In this document: one piece after another, positions 53,461-63,224 of the stretch | How the letters are laid out: the number at the start of each line of letters is the position of its first letter | Position numbering within the stretch: position 1 is the stretch's first letter | Assembly (NCBI RefSeq): GCF_027257875.1 | Contig: NZ_JAPVQY010000042.1 | Location: forward strand, 1 to 64,000 | DNA length: 64,000 bases | Direction of reading: 5' to 3' | Origin: Burkholderia sp. IMCC1007 | GTDB taxonomy: Bacteria; Pseudomonadota; Gammaproteobacteria; Burkholderiales; Burkholderiaceae | The notes under the pieces: model-generated | What the model was told of the DNA's origin: nothing | What the model saw: the letters and a program-made list of their open reading frames with translations, nothing else | Databases searched by the model: none | Program-made: the position numbers and the translations under genes

Positions 53461-55994
53461 AGCGCGCATTCGCGTCGCGCTGGGGCACGGCCCGCCGCCG
53501 CGTGGCGGACTGGTGCGCGCGCGGGATCGGGCTGCCGGTGCAGCGCACGCTGCTCGACTGGCTCGTGCGGCTGTTCTTCCATGCGCCGCCGCCCGGGCGG
53601 CCCGACCCCGTGCGGCGCTGGGCGCGGGCCGGCTTCCTGGGGCTCGCGCGCGACTGGGGCGTGCTGCAGCCGCTGAGCCCGCGCGAATGGCTGTGGCGCG
53701 CGATCGTGCGTGCGCCGCGCGGCGCCGACGGCCGGCCCGCGCGCGATCCGCTCGCATGGTTCGACACGTTCGTCGTGCCCGTCTACGTCGCGGCGCGCGC
53801 GCTCGCGCGGCGTGCCAATGCGCAGCTCGAGCGCCTGCCGTGGGCGCGCTGGGGCGGCTGGCTCGATGCGCGCGCGAACGGCGTCGGCCGCCACCGCTGG
53901 CTCGCGCCGCTGCTGCTGATCGCCGGCGGGGCGATGTGGGCCGTGGCCGGCATGTCGCCGCTGATGCCCAATGCGCAGTTCGCGTTCTTCGCGATCGTCG
54001 CGGTACTCGCGCTGGCGCTGCGCCGCCTGCCCGGACATCTGCCGACCCTCGCGCTCGCATCGCTCGCGCTGCTCGCGACGGTGCGCTACATGTGGTGGCG
54101 CACGACGCAGACGCTCGATTTCCGCGGCCCCGTCGAGGCCGTCCTCGGCTATCTGCTGTACGGTGCAGAAGCCTATACGTGGATGATCCTGCTGCTCGGC
54201 TTCGTGCAGACCGCGTGGCCGCTCGATCGCCCGATCGTGCCGCTGCCCGACGACCCCGACGAATGGCCGAGCGTCGACCTCTACATCCCGACCTACAACG
54301 AACCGCTGTCGGTCGTGAAGCCGACCGCGTTCGCCGCGCAGAGCATCGACTGGCCGACCGACAAGCTGCGCGTGTACCTGCTCGACGACGGCCGGCGCCC
54401 CGAGTTCGAGGCGTTCGCGAAAGAGGCGGGCATCGGCTATCTGACGCGCGACGACAATCGCCACGCGAAGGCCGGCAACATCAACCGCGCGCTGCCGAAG
54501 ACGCACGGCGAATACATCGCGATCTTCGATTGCGATCACGTGCCGACGCGCTCGTTCCTGCAGACCACGATGGGCGTGTTCCTGCGCGACCCGAAGTGCG
54601 CGCTGGTGCAGACGCCGCACCATTTCTTCTCGCCCGATCCGTTCGAGCGCAACCTCGGCACGTTCCGCGAGATCCCGAACGAGGGCAACCTGTTCTACGG
54701 GCTCGTGCAGTCGGGCAACGACCTGTGGAACGCGACGTTCTTCTGCGGATCGTGCGCGGTGCTCAAGCGCAGCGCGCTGGAGGAGGTGGGCGGCGTCGCG
54801 GTCGAGACCGTGACCGAGGATGCGCACACGGCGCTCAAGCTGCATCGCCGCGGCTACACGTCGGCCTACCTGCCGACCGTGCAGGCGGCCGGCCTCGCGA
54901 CGGAAAGCCTCGCGGGCCACGTGAAGCAGCGCACGCGCTGGGCACGCGGGATGGCGCAGATCTTCCGCATCGACAATCCGTTCCTCGGGCGCGGGCTCGG
55001 CTTCATCCAGCGGATCTGCTACGGCAACGCGATGCTGCACTTCTTCTACGGGATCCCGCGGCTCGTGTTCCTGTCGATTCCGCTCGCGTACCTGTTCTTC
55101 CACCTGTACTTCATCAATGCGTCGTCGGTCGCGCTCGCGAGCTACGTGATTCCGTATCTGGTGCTCGCGAACGTCGCGAACTCCCGGATGCAGGGGCGCT
55201 ATCGCCATTCGTTCTGGGCCGAGGTCTACGAATCGGTGCTCGCGTGGTACATCGCACTGCCGACTACCGTCGCATTCTTCAGCCCGAAGCACGGCAAGTT
55301 CAACGTGACCGACAAGGGCGGCAAGATCGACGAAGGCTACGTCGACTGGTCGACGTCGAAGCCGTACCTCGTGCTGTTCGCGCTGAACGTGCTCGCGATC
55401 GTCGCGGGGCTCTGGCGGCTCGTGGCCGAGCAGGGCGACGAGGCGGCGACGATCCTGATCACGCTCGGCTGGACCGTCTACAACCTCGCGATGCTCGGCG
55501 CGGCGCTCGCGGTTGCGCGCGAGACGAAGCAGGTGCGCGTCACGCACCGGATCGCGATGCGCGTGCCGGCGACGCTGCTGCTCGCCGACGGCTCGACGGC
55601 CGCCTGCTTCACGAGCGACTACTCGACGGGCGGGCTCGGCCTCGAAGCGGTGCCGGGGCTGACGCTCGCGGTCGGCGACACGCTGACGGTGTGCGTGTCG
55701 CGCGGCGACCGGCCGTTCCCGTTCCCGGTGCGCGTGAGCCGCGTGACGCCGACCCACGTCGGCGTGAGCTTCGAGGCGCTCACGCTCGAACAGGAGCGCC
55801 AGCTCGTGCAGTGCACGTTCGGCCGCGCGGACGCGTGGCTCGACTGGCACGCGGGCTCGCGCCCCGACACGCCGCTGCGCGGGTTGAAGGACGTGCTGCA
55901 GGTGGGCGTGGACGGGTACGTACGGATGTGGAAGGGCGCGGCGCGCAGCGTGCAGGCCATGCTGGCGCCGAAGCTCGATCGGGCGCGCGACTGA
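53457..55994 (+). CDS. bcsA: BcsA, cellulose synthase catalytic subunit
   Basis: An 845-residue membrane GT2 glycosyltransferase that polymerises UDP-glucose and threads the chain out. All catalytic motifs are present: Asp310-Asp311 in YLLDDGRRPEF, Asp358-Cys-Asp360 in FDCDHVP, the TED base (453-455) and QRTRW at 491-495. The C-terminal PilZ domain has RVTHR (694-698) and DYSTGG (721-726), the c-di-GMP switch. The N-terminal 150 residues are an arginine-rich extension typical of the BcsA of beta- and gamma-proteobacteria. It lies after bcsQ rather than before bcsB. Confidence 0.95.
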   Translation: MKRAFASRWGTARRRVADWCARGIGLPVQRTLLDWLVRLFFHAPPPGRPDPVRRWARAGFLGLARDWGVLQPLSPREWLWRAIVRAPRGADGRPARDPLAWFDTFVVPVYVAARALARRANAQLERLPWARWGGWLDARANGVGRHRWLAPLLLIAGGAMWAVAGMSPLMPNAQFAFFAIVAVLALALRRLPGHLPTLALASLALLATVRYMWWRTTQTLDFRGPVEAVLGYLLYGAEAYTWMILLLGFVQTAWPLDRPIVPLPDDPDEWPSVDLYIPTYNEPLSVVKPTAFAAQSIDWPTDKLRVYLLDDGRRPEFEAFAKEAGIGYLTRDDNRHAKAGNINRALPKTHGEYIAIFDCDHVPTRSFLQTTMGVFLRDPKCALVQTPHHFFSPDPFERNLGTFREIPNEGNLFYGLVQSGNDLWNATFFCGSCAVLKRSALEEVGGVAVETVTEDAHTALKLHRRGYTSAYLPTVQAAGLATESLAGHVKQRTRWARGMAQIFRIDNPFLGRGLGFIQRICYGNAMLHFFYGIPRLVFLSIPLAYLFFHLYFINASSVALASYVIPYLVLANVANSRMQGRYRHSFWAEVYESVLAWYIALPTTVAFFSPKHGKFNVTDKGGKIDEGYVDWSTSKPYLVLFALNVLAIVAGLWRLVAEQGDEAATILITLGWTVYNLAMLGAALAVARETKQVRVTHRIAMRVPATLLLADGSTAACFTSDYSTGGLGLEAVPGLTLAVGDTLTVCVSRGDRPFPFPVRVSRVTPTHVGVSFEALTLEQERQLVQCTFGRADAWLDWHAGSRPDTPLRGLKDVLQVGVDGYVRMWKGAARSVQAMLAPKLDRARD

Positions 55995-56021
55995 CGCGGC
56001 GCTCATGACGGAGTGGTTTAG

Positions 56022-57578
56022 ATGACGTTCTGGAATCTGTATTTCATCCTGAAGTTCGCGCTGTTCGCGACCGGCCACCTGGAGCCGCTGTGGCTCGCGA
56101 ACCTCGCGTTCGCCCTGGTGCTCGCCGCGAGCGCGCCGATCCGGCAGCGCGTGTGGCGCATCGTGCGGCAGCTCGTGGCGATCGCGATCGCGGTGCCGCT
56201 GCTCGCGCGCGAGCTGCATGCGCCGCCGCTCGCGCGGCTCGCCGAGGCCGCGCGCGAGGTCAGCACGTTCCGCCTCGACTACTGGATGGAACTGCTGCCG
56301 CGCCTGTTGCCGCCGATGCTGGTGCTGACGGTGGTGGGCGCGCTGATCGTCTATTTCATCGTGAACCGCTGGCTGCGCGTCGCGACCTTCGTGCTCGCCG
56401 TGCTGATCGTGATGCCGGTGTGGCAGGCCGGCAACGGACTGATGGCGCGCGTCGTCGCGCCGCTGCCGCAGCAGCTCGCCAACGGCAACGGCGCGCGCTC
56501 CGACCAGCCCGAGGATCACAACGCGGCGCTCGCGACGTTCCGCGCGCAGGAGTCGCAGCGGCAGGTCACGTTCGGCCATCTCGGCAACGATCCGTCCACG
56601 CAGTTCGACGTGATCGTGCTGCACATCTGCTCGCTGTCGTGGGACGACCTCGACGCCGCGAAGGTGCGCAACCATCCGATGCTGAGCCACTTCGACTACC
56701 TGTTCAACAACTTCAGCACGGCCGCGAGCTACAGCGGGCCGGCCGCGATCCGCGTGCTGCGCGCGAGCTGCGGCCAGGAAGCGCACGCGGACCTGTACAA
56801 GCCCGCGCCGCAGCAGTGCTACCTGTTCTCGCAGCTCGCGGCCGCCGGCTACACGGTGCAGTCGCTGCTGAACCACGACGGCCACTTCGACAACTTCCTG
56901 CAGGTCGTGCACGACAACATCGGCGTGCCCGACGCGCCGATGATCTCGAACGCGGCCGCACCGGTCGCGATGCACGCGTTCGACGGCTCGGCGATCAAGG
57001 ACGACTACCAGACGCTCGCGACCTGGTACGCGCAGCGCGCATCGGTGCCGGGGCCGGTCGCGCTGTACTACAACACGATCAGCATGCACGACGGCAACCG
57101 CGTGGTGGGCAGTGCGGTAACCAGCATCGACTCGTATCCGCAGCGCGCGACCAAGCTGATGGACGACTTCGACCGGCTCGCCGACCTGATCGCGCAGTCG
57201 GGCCGGCGCGCGGTGATCGTGTTCGTGCCCGAGCACGGCGCCGCGCTGCGCGGCGACAAGAACCAGGTCGCCGGCCTGCGCGAGATTCCGACGCCGCGCA
57301 TCGTTCACGGGCCGGTCGGCATGCGGCTCGTCGGCTTCACCGGCAATCACGGCACGACCACCGTGATCGACCAGCCGACGAGCTTCCTCGCGCTCGCGCA
57401 ACTGCTGTCGAACCTCGTGTCGAACAGCCCGTTCAAGCCCGGTGTGACGCTCGCGCAATACGCGGCCGATCTGCCGCGCACGCGGATGGTCGGCGAGAAC
57501 GAGGGCACGGTGGCGATGCAGACGCCTGCCGGTTATGCGGTCAAGACTCCGGACGGTGTATGGATCGACGAACAATAA
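56022..57578 (+). CDS. bcsG: BcsG, cellulose phosphoethanolamine transferase
   Basis: A 518-residue protein. Four or five N-terminal membrane helices (to about residue 140) are followed by a periplasmic alkaline-phosphatase-fold domain. The zinc and nucleophile region reads HICSLSWDDLD (Cys203), AASYSGPAAIR (Ser238) and LRASCGQE (Cys250); the 47-residue spacing of the cysteines and the Ser between them fit E. coli BcsG. A later VPEHGAALR supplies metal ligands. It transfers phosphoethanolamine from lipid to cellulose. It starts 27 bases after bcsA. Confidence 0.9.
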   Translation: MTFWNLYFILKFALFATGHLEPLWLANLAFALVLAASAPIRQRVWRIVRQLVAIAIAVPLLARELHAPPLARLAEAAREVSTFRLDYWMELLPRLLPPMLVLTVVGALIVYFIVNRWLRVATFVLAVLIVMPVWQAGNGLMARVVAPLPQQLANGNGARSDQPEDHNAALATFRAQESQRQVTFGHLGNDPSTQFDVIVLHICSLSWDDLDAAKVRNHPMLSHFDYLFNNFSTAASYSGPAAIRVLRASCGQEAHADLYKPAPQQCYLFSQLAAAGYTVQSLLNHDGHFDNFLQVVHDNIGVPDAPMISNAAAPVAMHAFDGSAIKDDYQTLATWYAQRASVPGPVALYYNTISMHDGNRVVGSAVTSIDSYPQRATKLMDDFDRLADLIAQSGRRAVIVFVPEHGAALRGDKNQVAGLREIPTPRIVHGPVGMRLVGFTGNHGTTTVIDQPTSFLALAQLLSNLVSNSPFKPGVTLAQYAADLPRTRMVGENEGTVAMQTPAGYAVKTPDGVWIDEQ

Positions 57579-57754
57579 ACATCGGCGAAGGCGACGAAGG
57601 CCGCCTGTCGCAACCGAACGACGTGCTCGGCCTCGCGCGCCATCTGCCCGCGCTGGACCCGGCGCATTATGTCGACGAGCAGGCGCGGCGCGCGTTCATC
57701 GAATCGCTCGAGCGCTGGCCGGTGCTCGCGAAGCTGATGGGATTGACGCGGTAA
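57560..57754 (+). CDS. bcsR: BcsR-like small protein
   Basis: A 64-residue soluble protein (MDRRTINIGEGDEGRLS...). Its second half, DVLGLARHLPALDPAHYVDE then RRAFIESLERWPVLAKL, matches the BcsR/YhjR pattern, including the RWP-LA motif. In E. coli BcsR precedes and stabilises BcsQ. Here it is the last gene, overlaps bcsG by 19 bases and is easily missed in annotation. The ATG at 57560 has GGACGG upstream. The terminator follows the stop by one base. Confidence 0.78.
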   Translation: MDRRTINIGEGDEGRLSQPNDVLGLARHLPALDPAHYVDEQARRAFIESLERWPVLAKLMGLTR

Positions 57755-57755
57755 A

Positions 57756-57791
57756 CGCAACACGGCCGGCGTGAATGCCGGCCGCGTTGCG
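57756..57791. terminator. strong hairpin ending the cellulose operon
   Basis: cgcaacacggccggc and gccggccgcgttgcg form a 15-bp stem with one mismatch and loop gtgaat. It directly follows the bcsR stop and precedes the convergent pirin gene end, so it can serve both strands. There is no T run. Confidence 0.7.
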
Positions 57792-57804
57792 TCGATCACT
57801 GGAT

Positions 57805-58698
57805 TCAGCGTGACTGCGCGTTGTTGCGTTCCGGTTGGCGGGTCCACTGGTCTTCTTCGCCCGGCACCTTGCCGAAGGTCTGCGCGGCCCATGCGTTGCG
57901 GGCCGCCTCGATCTTCGCGCGCTCGCTCGACACGAAATTCCATTCGATGAACCGCTCGCCCGGCAGGTGGGCGCCGCCGAGCAGCATCACGCGCGCGCCG
58001 TTCGCGCTCGCCAGTGCGACGCGTGCGCCGGGCTCGAGCACGGCCATCGTCGCGCTCGCGAGCGGCGTGCCGTCGATCGTGAGGTCGCCGTCGACGAGAT
58101 ACACGCCGCGCTCGTCGTGTTCCGCGTCGAGCGCAAGCGTTCCGCCCGCCGTGAATTCCGCGTATGCATAGAGCGTCGGCGAGAACACCTCGACCGGCGA
58201 CGTGAGCCCGAACGCCGTGCCCGCGATCACACGCACGCGCGTGCCGTCGCGCGTGAACGACGGCAGCGTGTCGGCCGCGTGATGCACGAATGCGGGCTCG
58301 GTGTCCTCGTGCTCGACCGGCAGCGCGACCCAGGTCTGGATCCCGTGCACCGGCTGCGCGAGCGGCCGGTCTTCATTCGGCGAACGTTCCGAATGCACGA
58401 TGCCGCGCCCGGCCGTCATCCAGTTCACGTCGCCGGGCACGATCTTCTGCCGGAAGCCGAGGCTGTCGTGATGCATCAGCGTGCCGTCGAACAGGTAGGT
58501 GACGGTCGCGAGGCCGATGTGCGGATGCGGCAGCACGTCGATGCCGCTGCCGGGCGGCAGCTCGGCCGGCCCCATCTCGTCGAAGAAGATGAACGGGCCG
58601 ACAAGGCGCGCGGCGCGCGCGGGCAGCACGCGGCGCACGACGAGGTTGCCGATGTCGCTCTCGCGCGGCGTGAGCAGGGTCTTGATCGATGCGGACAT
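57805..58698 (-). CDS. pirin-family protein (bicupin)
   Basis: A 297-residue bicupin of the pirin/quercetinase group. The N-terminal cupin carries the metal ligands in VLPHPHIGLATVTYLFDG and the partner HSERSPNEDR segment. The C-terminal cupin has the family pattern LLGGAHLPGERFIEWNFVSS. Substrates range from flavonols to redox sensing, and the sequence does not decide. The start at 58698 (MSASIKTLLTPRE) is usual for the family. It lies 31 bases after the OsmC gene on the same strand; together they look like a stress-response pair. Confidence 0.87.
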   Translation of the reverse strand: MSASIKTLLTPRESDIGNLVVRRVLPARAARLVGPFIFFDEMGPAELPPGSGIDVLPHPHIGLATVTYLFDGTLMHHDSLGFRQKIVPGDVNWMTAGRGIVHSERSPNEDRPLAQPVHGIQTWVALPVEHEDTEPAFVHHAADTLPSFTRDGTRVRVIAGTAFGLTSPVEVFSPTLYAYAEFTAGGTLALDAEHDERGVYLVDGDLTIDGTPLASATMAVLEPGARVALASANGARVMLLGGAHLPGERFIEWNFVSSERAKIEAARNAWAAQTFGKVPGEEDQWTRQPERNNAQSR

Positions 58699-58729
58699 GG
58701 TGAGACTCTCGTGTTCAGGGGGCGATACG

Positions 58730-59122
58730 TCAGGCGATCGCCGTGTCGATCGTGATCGGGTTCGACAGGATCTTGTGCACCGGGCATGCGTTCGCGATCT
58801 GCAGCAGGCGCGCGCGCTGCTCGTCGGACAGGTCGCCGTCGAGCGTGATGCGGCGCACGATCGTGCTGCCTGCGCTGCCCGATTCGTGCGCGAGCTTCAC
58901 GTGCACTTCGTCGAGCGGCCAGCCTTTTCGTTGCGCATACATCTTCAGCGTGATCGCGGTGCACGCGCCGAGGCTCGACAGCAGCAGCGCGACGGGCGTC
59001 GGCGCGGCATCGCCGCCGCCGAGCGCCGCCGGTTCGTCGGCGCGCCATTGATGGACGCCGTCGGTGAAATGGACCAGGTAGTCGACCGAGCCGATGCTCG
59101 CTTCGACGGACAGTTCGCTCAT
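58730..59122 (-). CDS. OsmC/YhfA-family peroxide-stress protein
   Basis: A 130-residue OsmC-family protein. The two redox cysteines expected in the fold are visible as [15 protein letters not shown] and [12 protein letters not shown]. The N-terminal Glu/Arg area is also conserved. It probably reduces organic hydroperoxides. The start at 59122 ([11 protein letters not shown]) was selected over a much longer open frame with no similarity. It is transcribed with the pirin gene. Confidence 0.85.
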   Translation of the reverse strand: MSELSVEASIGSVDYLVHFTDGVHQWRADEPAALGGGDAAPTPVALLLSSLGACTAITLKMYAQRKGWPLDEVHVKLAHESGSAGSTIVRRITLDGDLSDEQRARLLQIANACPVHKILSNPITIDTAIA

Positions 59123-59178
59123 TGCAGTTCCATGTGGGGAAGGGGGTGGGCCGGCGACCGGCCGCGCATGGCCGGTCG

Positions 59179-60759
59179 TTACGGTTCGAGCAGGCGCTGC
59201 AGCCGCAGCTCCTCGAAATCGAGTTCCGATTCTATGCGGTGCAGCACCGCGTCGTCGACCCGGCCGTCGCGATGCAGCTCGAGCAGCGCGTCGCGCGACA
59301 CCCCGACCAGTTCGAGCTCGACGCGCAGCATGCGGGCGCGCACGTCCGCCGGTTCGGCGCCGTCGCGGTGCGCGTGCTCGTTGAACGCGACGCGGCTGCG
59401 GTATTCGGACAGCAGCCGGTCGAGCGATGCGCGCTCGAGGCCGGCGCCGCGCTGCTCGCGCGCGTCGAGCTCGGCGAGCGCCGCGCCGAACGTGTGCGCG
59501 CGCACCGCATGCTCGGACATCGTGTGGCGTGCGGCCGGCCGCAGCTTCAGCACGCGGATCAGCGGCGCGAGCGTGCCGCCCTGCACGACGAGCGTCGCGA
59601 TGATCAGCAGGAACGTGCTGAACAGAATCAGGTCGCGGCCGGGGAAGTTGCTCGGCAACGCGATCGCGGCCGCGAGGCTCACCACGCCGCGCATGCCGGA
59701 CCAGCCGAGCACGACGGCTTCCCGCCACGACCACGACGGATGGCCGGCACGCGCCGCGCGCAGGCGGCCCGGCAGCCACATCGCGACGAACACCCACACG
59801 ACGCGCGCGGCGATCGCGGCGGCGGTGGCCGGCAGCGCGACGCGCAGCCCGTCCATCAGCACCGCGCCTTCGTGGTTCACGCGCGCGAGGATTGCATGCA
59901 GCGCGAGGCCGATCAGGATGAACACGAGCGCGTCGAGCACGAACACGATCGCTTCCCACGTCGCCTTCGCCTTGATCCGCATGTCGGCGCCGAACACCCG
60001 ATGCTGGCGCACGCCGAGCACGAGGCCGCAGGTGACGACCGACAGCACGCCCGAGCCGTGCACGGCTTCCGCGATCCCGTAGCTGCCCCACGCCATCGCG
60101 AAGGTCACGACGATGCCGAGCATCGGTTCGCGCAGGCGCTGCAGCACCCAGCACATCGCGTGGCCGCACACGAGGCCGACCGCGATGCCGATCAGCGTGA
60201 GCGAGAAGAACAGGCCGGTGGCGCTGGCCGTCGTGATCGTGACCGCGAGCGCGGCCGACACGGCCATCTGATAGAGCAGCAGACCCGACGCGTCGTTGAC
60301 GAGGCTTTCGCCTTCGAGCACCGCGACGAGCCGCGCGGGCAGCGGATGACGTTTGAGGATCGCTTCCGCGGCGACCGCATCGGGCGGCGACACGATCGCG
60401 CCGAGCGTGAAGCACGCGGCCCACGGCAGCGCGGGATTTGCCGCATGCACGGCGAGCGCGACCGCGACCGTCGTGAACGCCACCGCGCCGAGCGCGAGCG
60501 ATGCGATCGAGCCGAGTTCGCGCCGGAACTCCTTCCACGCGGTGTAGAAGCCGCTCGACATCAGCAGCGGCGGCAGTACGGCCGCGAGCAGCAGCGCCGG
60601 GTCCATGTCCGGCACGCGCTTGCCGGCCACGGCCACCGCGCAGCCGCCGAGCAGCAGCACGACGGCCGGCGGAATCGAGACCCGCTCGGCCAGCCACGTG
60701 AGCGCACCCGCGCCGCAGATCAATAACAGCAGGTAATGGAACAGCTCGACGTTGGTCAT
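59179..60759 (-). CDS. CPA1-type Na+/H+ antiporter
   Basis: A 526-residue inner-membrane exchanger with about 12 hydrophobic segments and the conserved transport motif [17 protein letters not shown] and [15 protein letters not shown] (paired Asp). A soluble tail of about 130 residues is helical and charged, as in other proteobacterial family members. It should exchange sodium or potassium for protons. The OsmC gene starts 56 bases downstream on the same strand, so the three genes may be co-transcribed. Confidence 0.9.
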   Translation of the reverse strand: MTNVELFHYLLLLICGAGALTWLAERVSIPPAVVLLLGGCAVAVAGKRVPDMDPALLLAAVLPPLLMSSGFYTAWKEFRRELGSIASLALGAVAFTTVAVALAVHAANPALPWAACFTLGAIVSPPDAVAAEAILKRHPLPARLVAVLEGESLVNDASGLLLYQMAVSAALAVTITTASATGLFFSLTLIGIAVGLVCGHAMCWVLQRLREPMLGIVVTFAMAWGSYGIAEAVHGSGVLSVVTCGLVLGVRQHRVFGADMRIKAKATWEAIVFVLDALVFILIGLALHAILARVNHEGAVLMDGLRVALPATAAAIAARVVWVFVAMWLPGRLRAARAGHPSWSWREAVVLGWSGMRGVVSLAAAIALPSNFPGRDLILFSTFLLIIATLVVQGGTLAPLIRVLKLRPAARHTMSEHAVRAHTFGAALAELDAREQRGAGLERASLDRLLSEYRSRVAFNEHAHRDGAEPADVRARMLRVELELVGVSRDALLELHRDGRVDDAVLHRIESELDFEELRLQRLLEP

Positions 60760-60784
60760 GCGCGGCGGGTCGTGACGCGGTGCA

Positions 60785-61045
60785 TCACGACGGCTTGCGC
60801 TCGTTCGTGCTGCCGCCGGGCAGCGGGCCGAACATGTGCTGGCTGCACTTCGCGTCGCGCCACGCTGCGTTCAGCCGGTGCCCCGCGAGCATGCGCCGCG
60901 CGACCGGCAGGATCTGTTCGCCGGCCAGCATGCCGAGCAGGCCCGTGAGCGCGATGATCGGCGGCGCGGGCGAGTTCACGCCGATCGCGCCGTAGATGGC
61001 GCCGGCGAGCAGGCCCGCGAGCAGCGACAGGACATAGGGTTTCAT
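60785..61045 (-). CDS. XapX-domain membrane protein
   Basis: An 86-residue protein. Its first 55 residues are a XapX domain: MKPYVLSLLAGLLAGAIYG, then SPAPPIIALTGLLGMLAGEQ, with two membrane helices. The C-terminal 30 residues (HRLNAAWRDAKCSQHMFGP) are soluble and outside the domain. The function of XapX proteins is unknown. It ends 25 bases before the antiporter start on the same strand. A shorter XapX gene lies at 63225-63392. Confidence 0.82.
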   Translation of the reverse strand: MKPYVLSLLAGLLAGAIYGAIGVNSPAPPIIALTGLLGMLAGEQILPVARRMLAGHRLNAAWRDAKCSQHMFGPLPGGSTNERKPS

Positions 61046-61320
61046 GATGGGCGTCTCGCGATCGGACAGTGAGGGCGACGCGTGCAGCGTCGAGGTCCTG
61101 CAAGCGTATCGGGTTTACGTGAAGAAAAAAAGGGCGGAGTGCCCTACATTGACCACCTATTCTGGAATCCGAGCGATTCCGATCTTTGGGTGTTCCCGCC
61201 GCACGATTGCGGTTTAAATAATTTGAGCCGGACGATCACGATCCGGCGTAGCGCCCACTCGAATCCTCCCGCTGTCGCGGCGAGGTAGAGCCTTTTTCCC
61301 GTTCCAAGGACGACCACGCC

Positions 61321-62007
61321 ATGAGCAACCCGAAGCTTGAAGTACTGACTCCGCACAACAGCCAGCTGATCTTCATCGACCAGCAGCCGCAGATGGCGTT
61401 CGGCGTGCAGTCGATCGATCGTCAGACGCTGAAGAACAACGTCGTCGGCCTTGCAAAGGCCGCGAAGGTGTTCAACATCCCGACCACGATCACGACGGTC
61501 GAAAGCGAGGGCTTCTCGGGCCATACCTATCCCGAACTGCTCGACGTGTTCCCGAACCAGAAGACGCTCGAACGCACGTCGATGAACTCGTGGGACGACC
61601 AGAAGGTGCGCGACGCGCTGGCCGCGAACGGCCGCAAGAAGGTGGTCGTGTCGGGCCTGTGGACCGAAGTCTGCAATACGACGTTCGCGCTGTGCGCGAT
61701 GCTCGAAGGCGACTACGAGATCTACATGGTCGCCGACGCATCGGGCGGCACGACGCAGGCTGCGCACGACTTCGCGATGCAGCGCATGGTGCAGGCCGGC
61801 GTCGTGCCGGTCACGTGGCAGCAGGTCCTGCTCGAATGGCAGCGCGACTGGGCGCGCCGCGACTCGTACGACGCGGTGATGGCGATCGCGAAGGAACACT
61901 CGGGTGCGTACGGGATGGGCGTCGACTACGCGTACACGATGGTCCACAAGGCGCCGCAGCGCACCGCGACGCCGCACGAGTCGATCCCGGCCGTTCCGGC
62001 GAAGTAA
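61321..62007 (+). CDS. isochorismatase-family hydrolase (YcaC-like)
   Basis: A 228-residue hydrolase. Asp in LIFIDQQPQMAFGV, the basic residue in the centre and the nucleophile Cys in SGLWTEVCNTTFAL give the superfamily triad. It resembles the YcaC-like group, typically cytoplasmic and octameric. AAGGAC precedes the ATG. A 14-bp tandem repeat starts right after its stop. It stands between two XapX genes and near a YtcJ-like amidohydrolase, an association that suggests a common amide-type substrate (inference). Confidence 0.87.
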   Translation: MSNPKLEVLTPHNSQLIFIDQQPQMAFGVQSIDRQTLKNNVVGLAKAAKVFNIPTTITTVESEGFSGHTYPELLDVFPNQKTLERTSMNSWDDQKVRDALAANGRKKVVVSGLWTEVCNTTFALCAMLEGDYEIYMVADASGGTTQAAHDFAMQRMVQAGVVPVTWQQVLLEWQRDWARRDSYDAVMAIAKEHSGAYGMGVDYAYTMVHKAPQRTATPHESIPAVPAK

Positions 62008-62132
62008 CGGGCGACCGGCTGCGGGCGACCGGCTGCGGGCGACCGGCTTCGGGCGACCGGCTGCGGGCGACCGGCTGCGGGCGACCGGCTGCGGGCGACC
62101 GGCTGCGGGCGGCCGGCTCCGGACGACCGACG
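62008..62132. repeat. 14-bp tandem repeat, about eight units
   Basis: The unit gcgggcgaccggct is repeated head to tail from the first base after the stop of the hydrolase gene. Seven units are perfect or have one change (first base missing in unit 1, t for g in unit 4). Unit 8 has one internal change and unit 9 is degenerate. It is noncoding, and a likely hotspot for copy-number variation between strains. Confidence 0.92.
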
Positions 62133-62143
62133 CGATCGATGCC

Positions 62144-62170
62144 GGCGGCCTGCGGCATCCGCAGGCCGCC
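62144..62170. terminator. hairpin between convergent genes
   Basis: ggcggcctgcgg, loop cat, ccgcaggccgcc forms a 12-bp perfect stem. It lies after the hydrolase and the tandem repeat and 6 bases before the stop of the convergent LysR gene. It can act on both strands and lacks a T run. Confidence 0.65.
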
Positions 62171-62176
62171 GCCCGC

Positions 62177-63100
62177 TCAGTCTGCGGGCAGCGCCCACGG
62201 CGCATGCGAGAAATGTTCGGCGAGAAACTCGAGCAGCACCGTCACGCGCGCGGCGCGCAGCATGCCGGGCGGCGTGACGAGGTTCACGTTGATGTCGGCG
62301 ATTTTCCAGTCATGCATCACTTCCTCGAGCGCGCCGCGTTGCAGTTCGTCCCACACCAGGAATTCGGGCTGCAGTGCGAGACCGTGACCGGCGACGAGCG
62401 AGGGCACGATCACGTCGGCGTTGTTGGTGCGGATGCGTCCGTGCACGTTCACGCCGACATCCTCGCCCGAGGCCGCGTGGCGAAAGCGCCAGTATTCGGG
62501 CGTCGGCAGGTTCGTGTACGTGAGGCACACGTGCTGTTCGATGTCACTCGGATGCGCGGGCCGGCCGTGCCGATCGAGATACGCGGGCGACGCGACGAGC
62601 GGACGGCGTACCGCGCACAGCCTGCGTGAGCGCAGCGACGAATCGTTGAGCTCGGCGATGCGGATCGCGACGTCGAAGCCGCCGGACACGATGTCGACGA
62701 TGTGATCCGTCAGCACGAGATCGATGTCGACGTGCGGATGGCGTTCGAGAAACGCGGGCAGCAGCGGCGACAGATGGCGCACCCCGAACGACATCGGCGC
62801 GTTCACGCGCACGAGGCCGTGCGGTTCGAGTGCCTGAGCGGACGCTTCGCTCTCGATCAGCTCGGCATCGGCCAGCAGCCGGATCGCGCGGTCGCGCAGC
62901 AGCTCGCCGGTTGGCGTGAGCGACAGCTTGCGCGACGTGCGGTACAGCAGCATCGCGCCGAGGCGTCTTTCGAGCCGCGCGATCGCTTTCGACACGGTCG
63001 GTTGCGAGATGCCGAGCACGTCGGCGGCCTTTGCGAACGAGCCGGTCTCCGCGACGCGCGCAAAAATGGCCCAGGCTTCGAGATCAGGAAGTTGTTGCAT
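62177..63100 (-). CDS. LysR-family transcriptional regulator
   Basis: A 307-residue regulator. The helix-turn-helix is in [20 protein letters not shown] and [20 protein letters not shown]. The effector domain matches the CrgA/DsdC-like group of LysR proteins. The start at 63100 ([10 protein letters not shown]) was selected; a longer frame adds a Pro/Ser-rich stretch without similarity. It is divergent from the short XapX gene and the amidohydrolase, with 124 bases between starts, so it probably controls them. Confidence 0.87.
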   Translation of the reverse strand: MQQLPDLEAWAIFARVAETGSFAKAADVLGISQPTVSKAIARLERRLGAMLLYRTSRKLSLTPTGELLRDRAIRLLADAELIESEASAQALEPHGLVRVNAPMSFGVRHLSPLLPAFLERHPHVDIDLVLTDHIVDIVSGGFDVAIRIAELNDSSLRSRRLCAVRRPLVASPAYLDRHGRPAHPSDIEQHVCLTYTNLPTPEYWRFRHAASGEDVGVNVHGRIRTNNADVIVPSLVAGHGLALQPEFLVWDELQRGALEEVMHDWKIADINVNLVTPPGMLRAARVTVLLEFLAEHFSHAPWALPAD

Positions 63101-63224
63101 GGTCGGAAAGCATGGTAATGGGGCGGAGCCGGAGGGTGCCGCGGCGGACTGCGCGACCGGTATGACGCACCGCACGGGTGGCCGGCGACGACCGGCATTT
63201 TAATCCGGTCGAGGGAATGATCGT

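Noticed and set aside
62008-62132. 14-bp repeat array as a CRISPR or an iteron origin
   Set aside because: Units are contiguous without spacers and there is no replication gene or AT-rich segment nearby.
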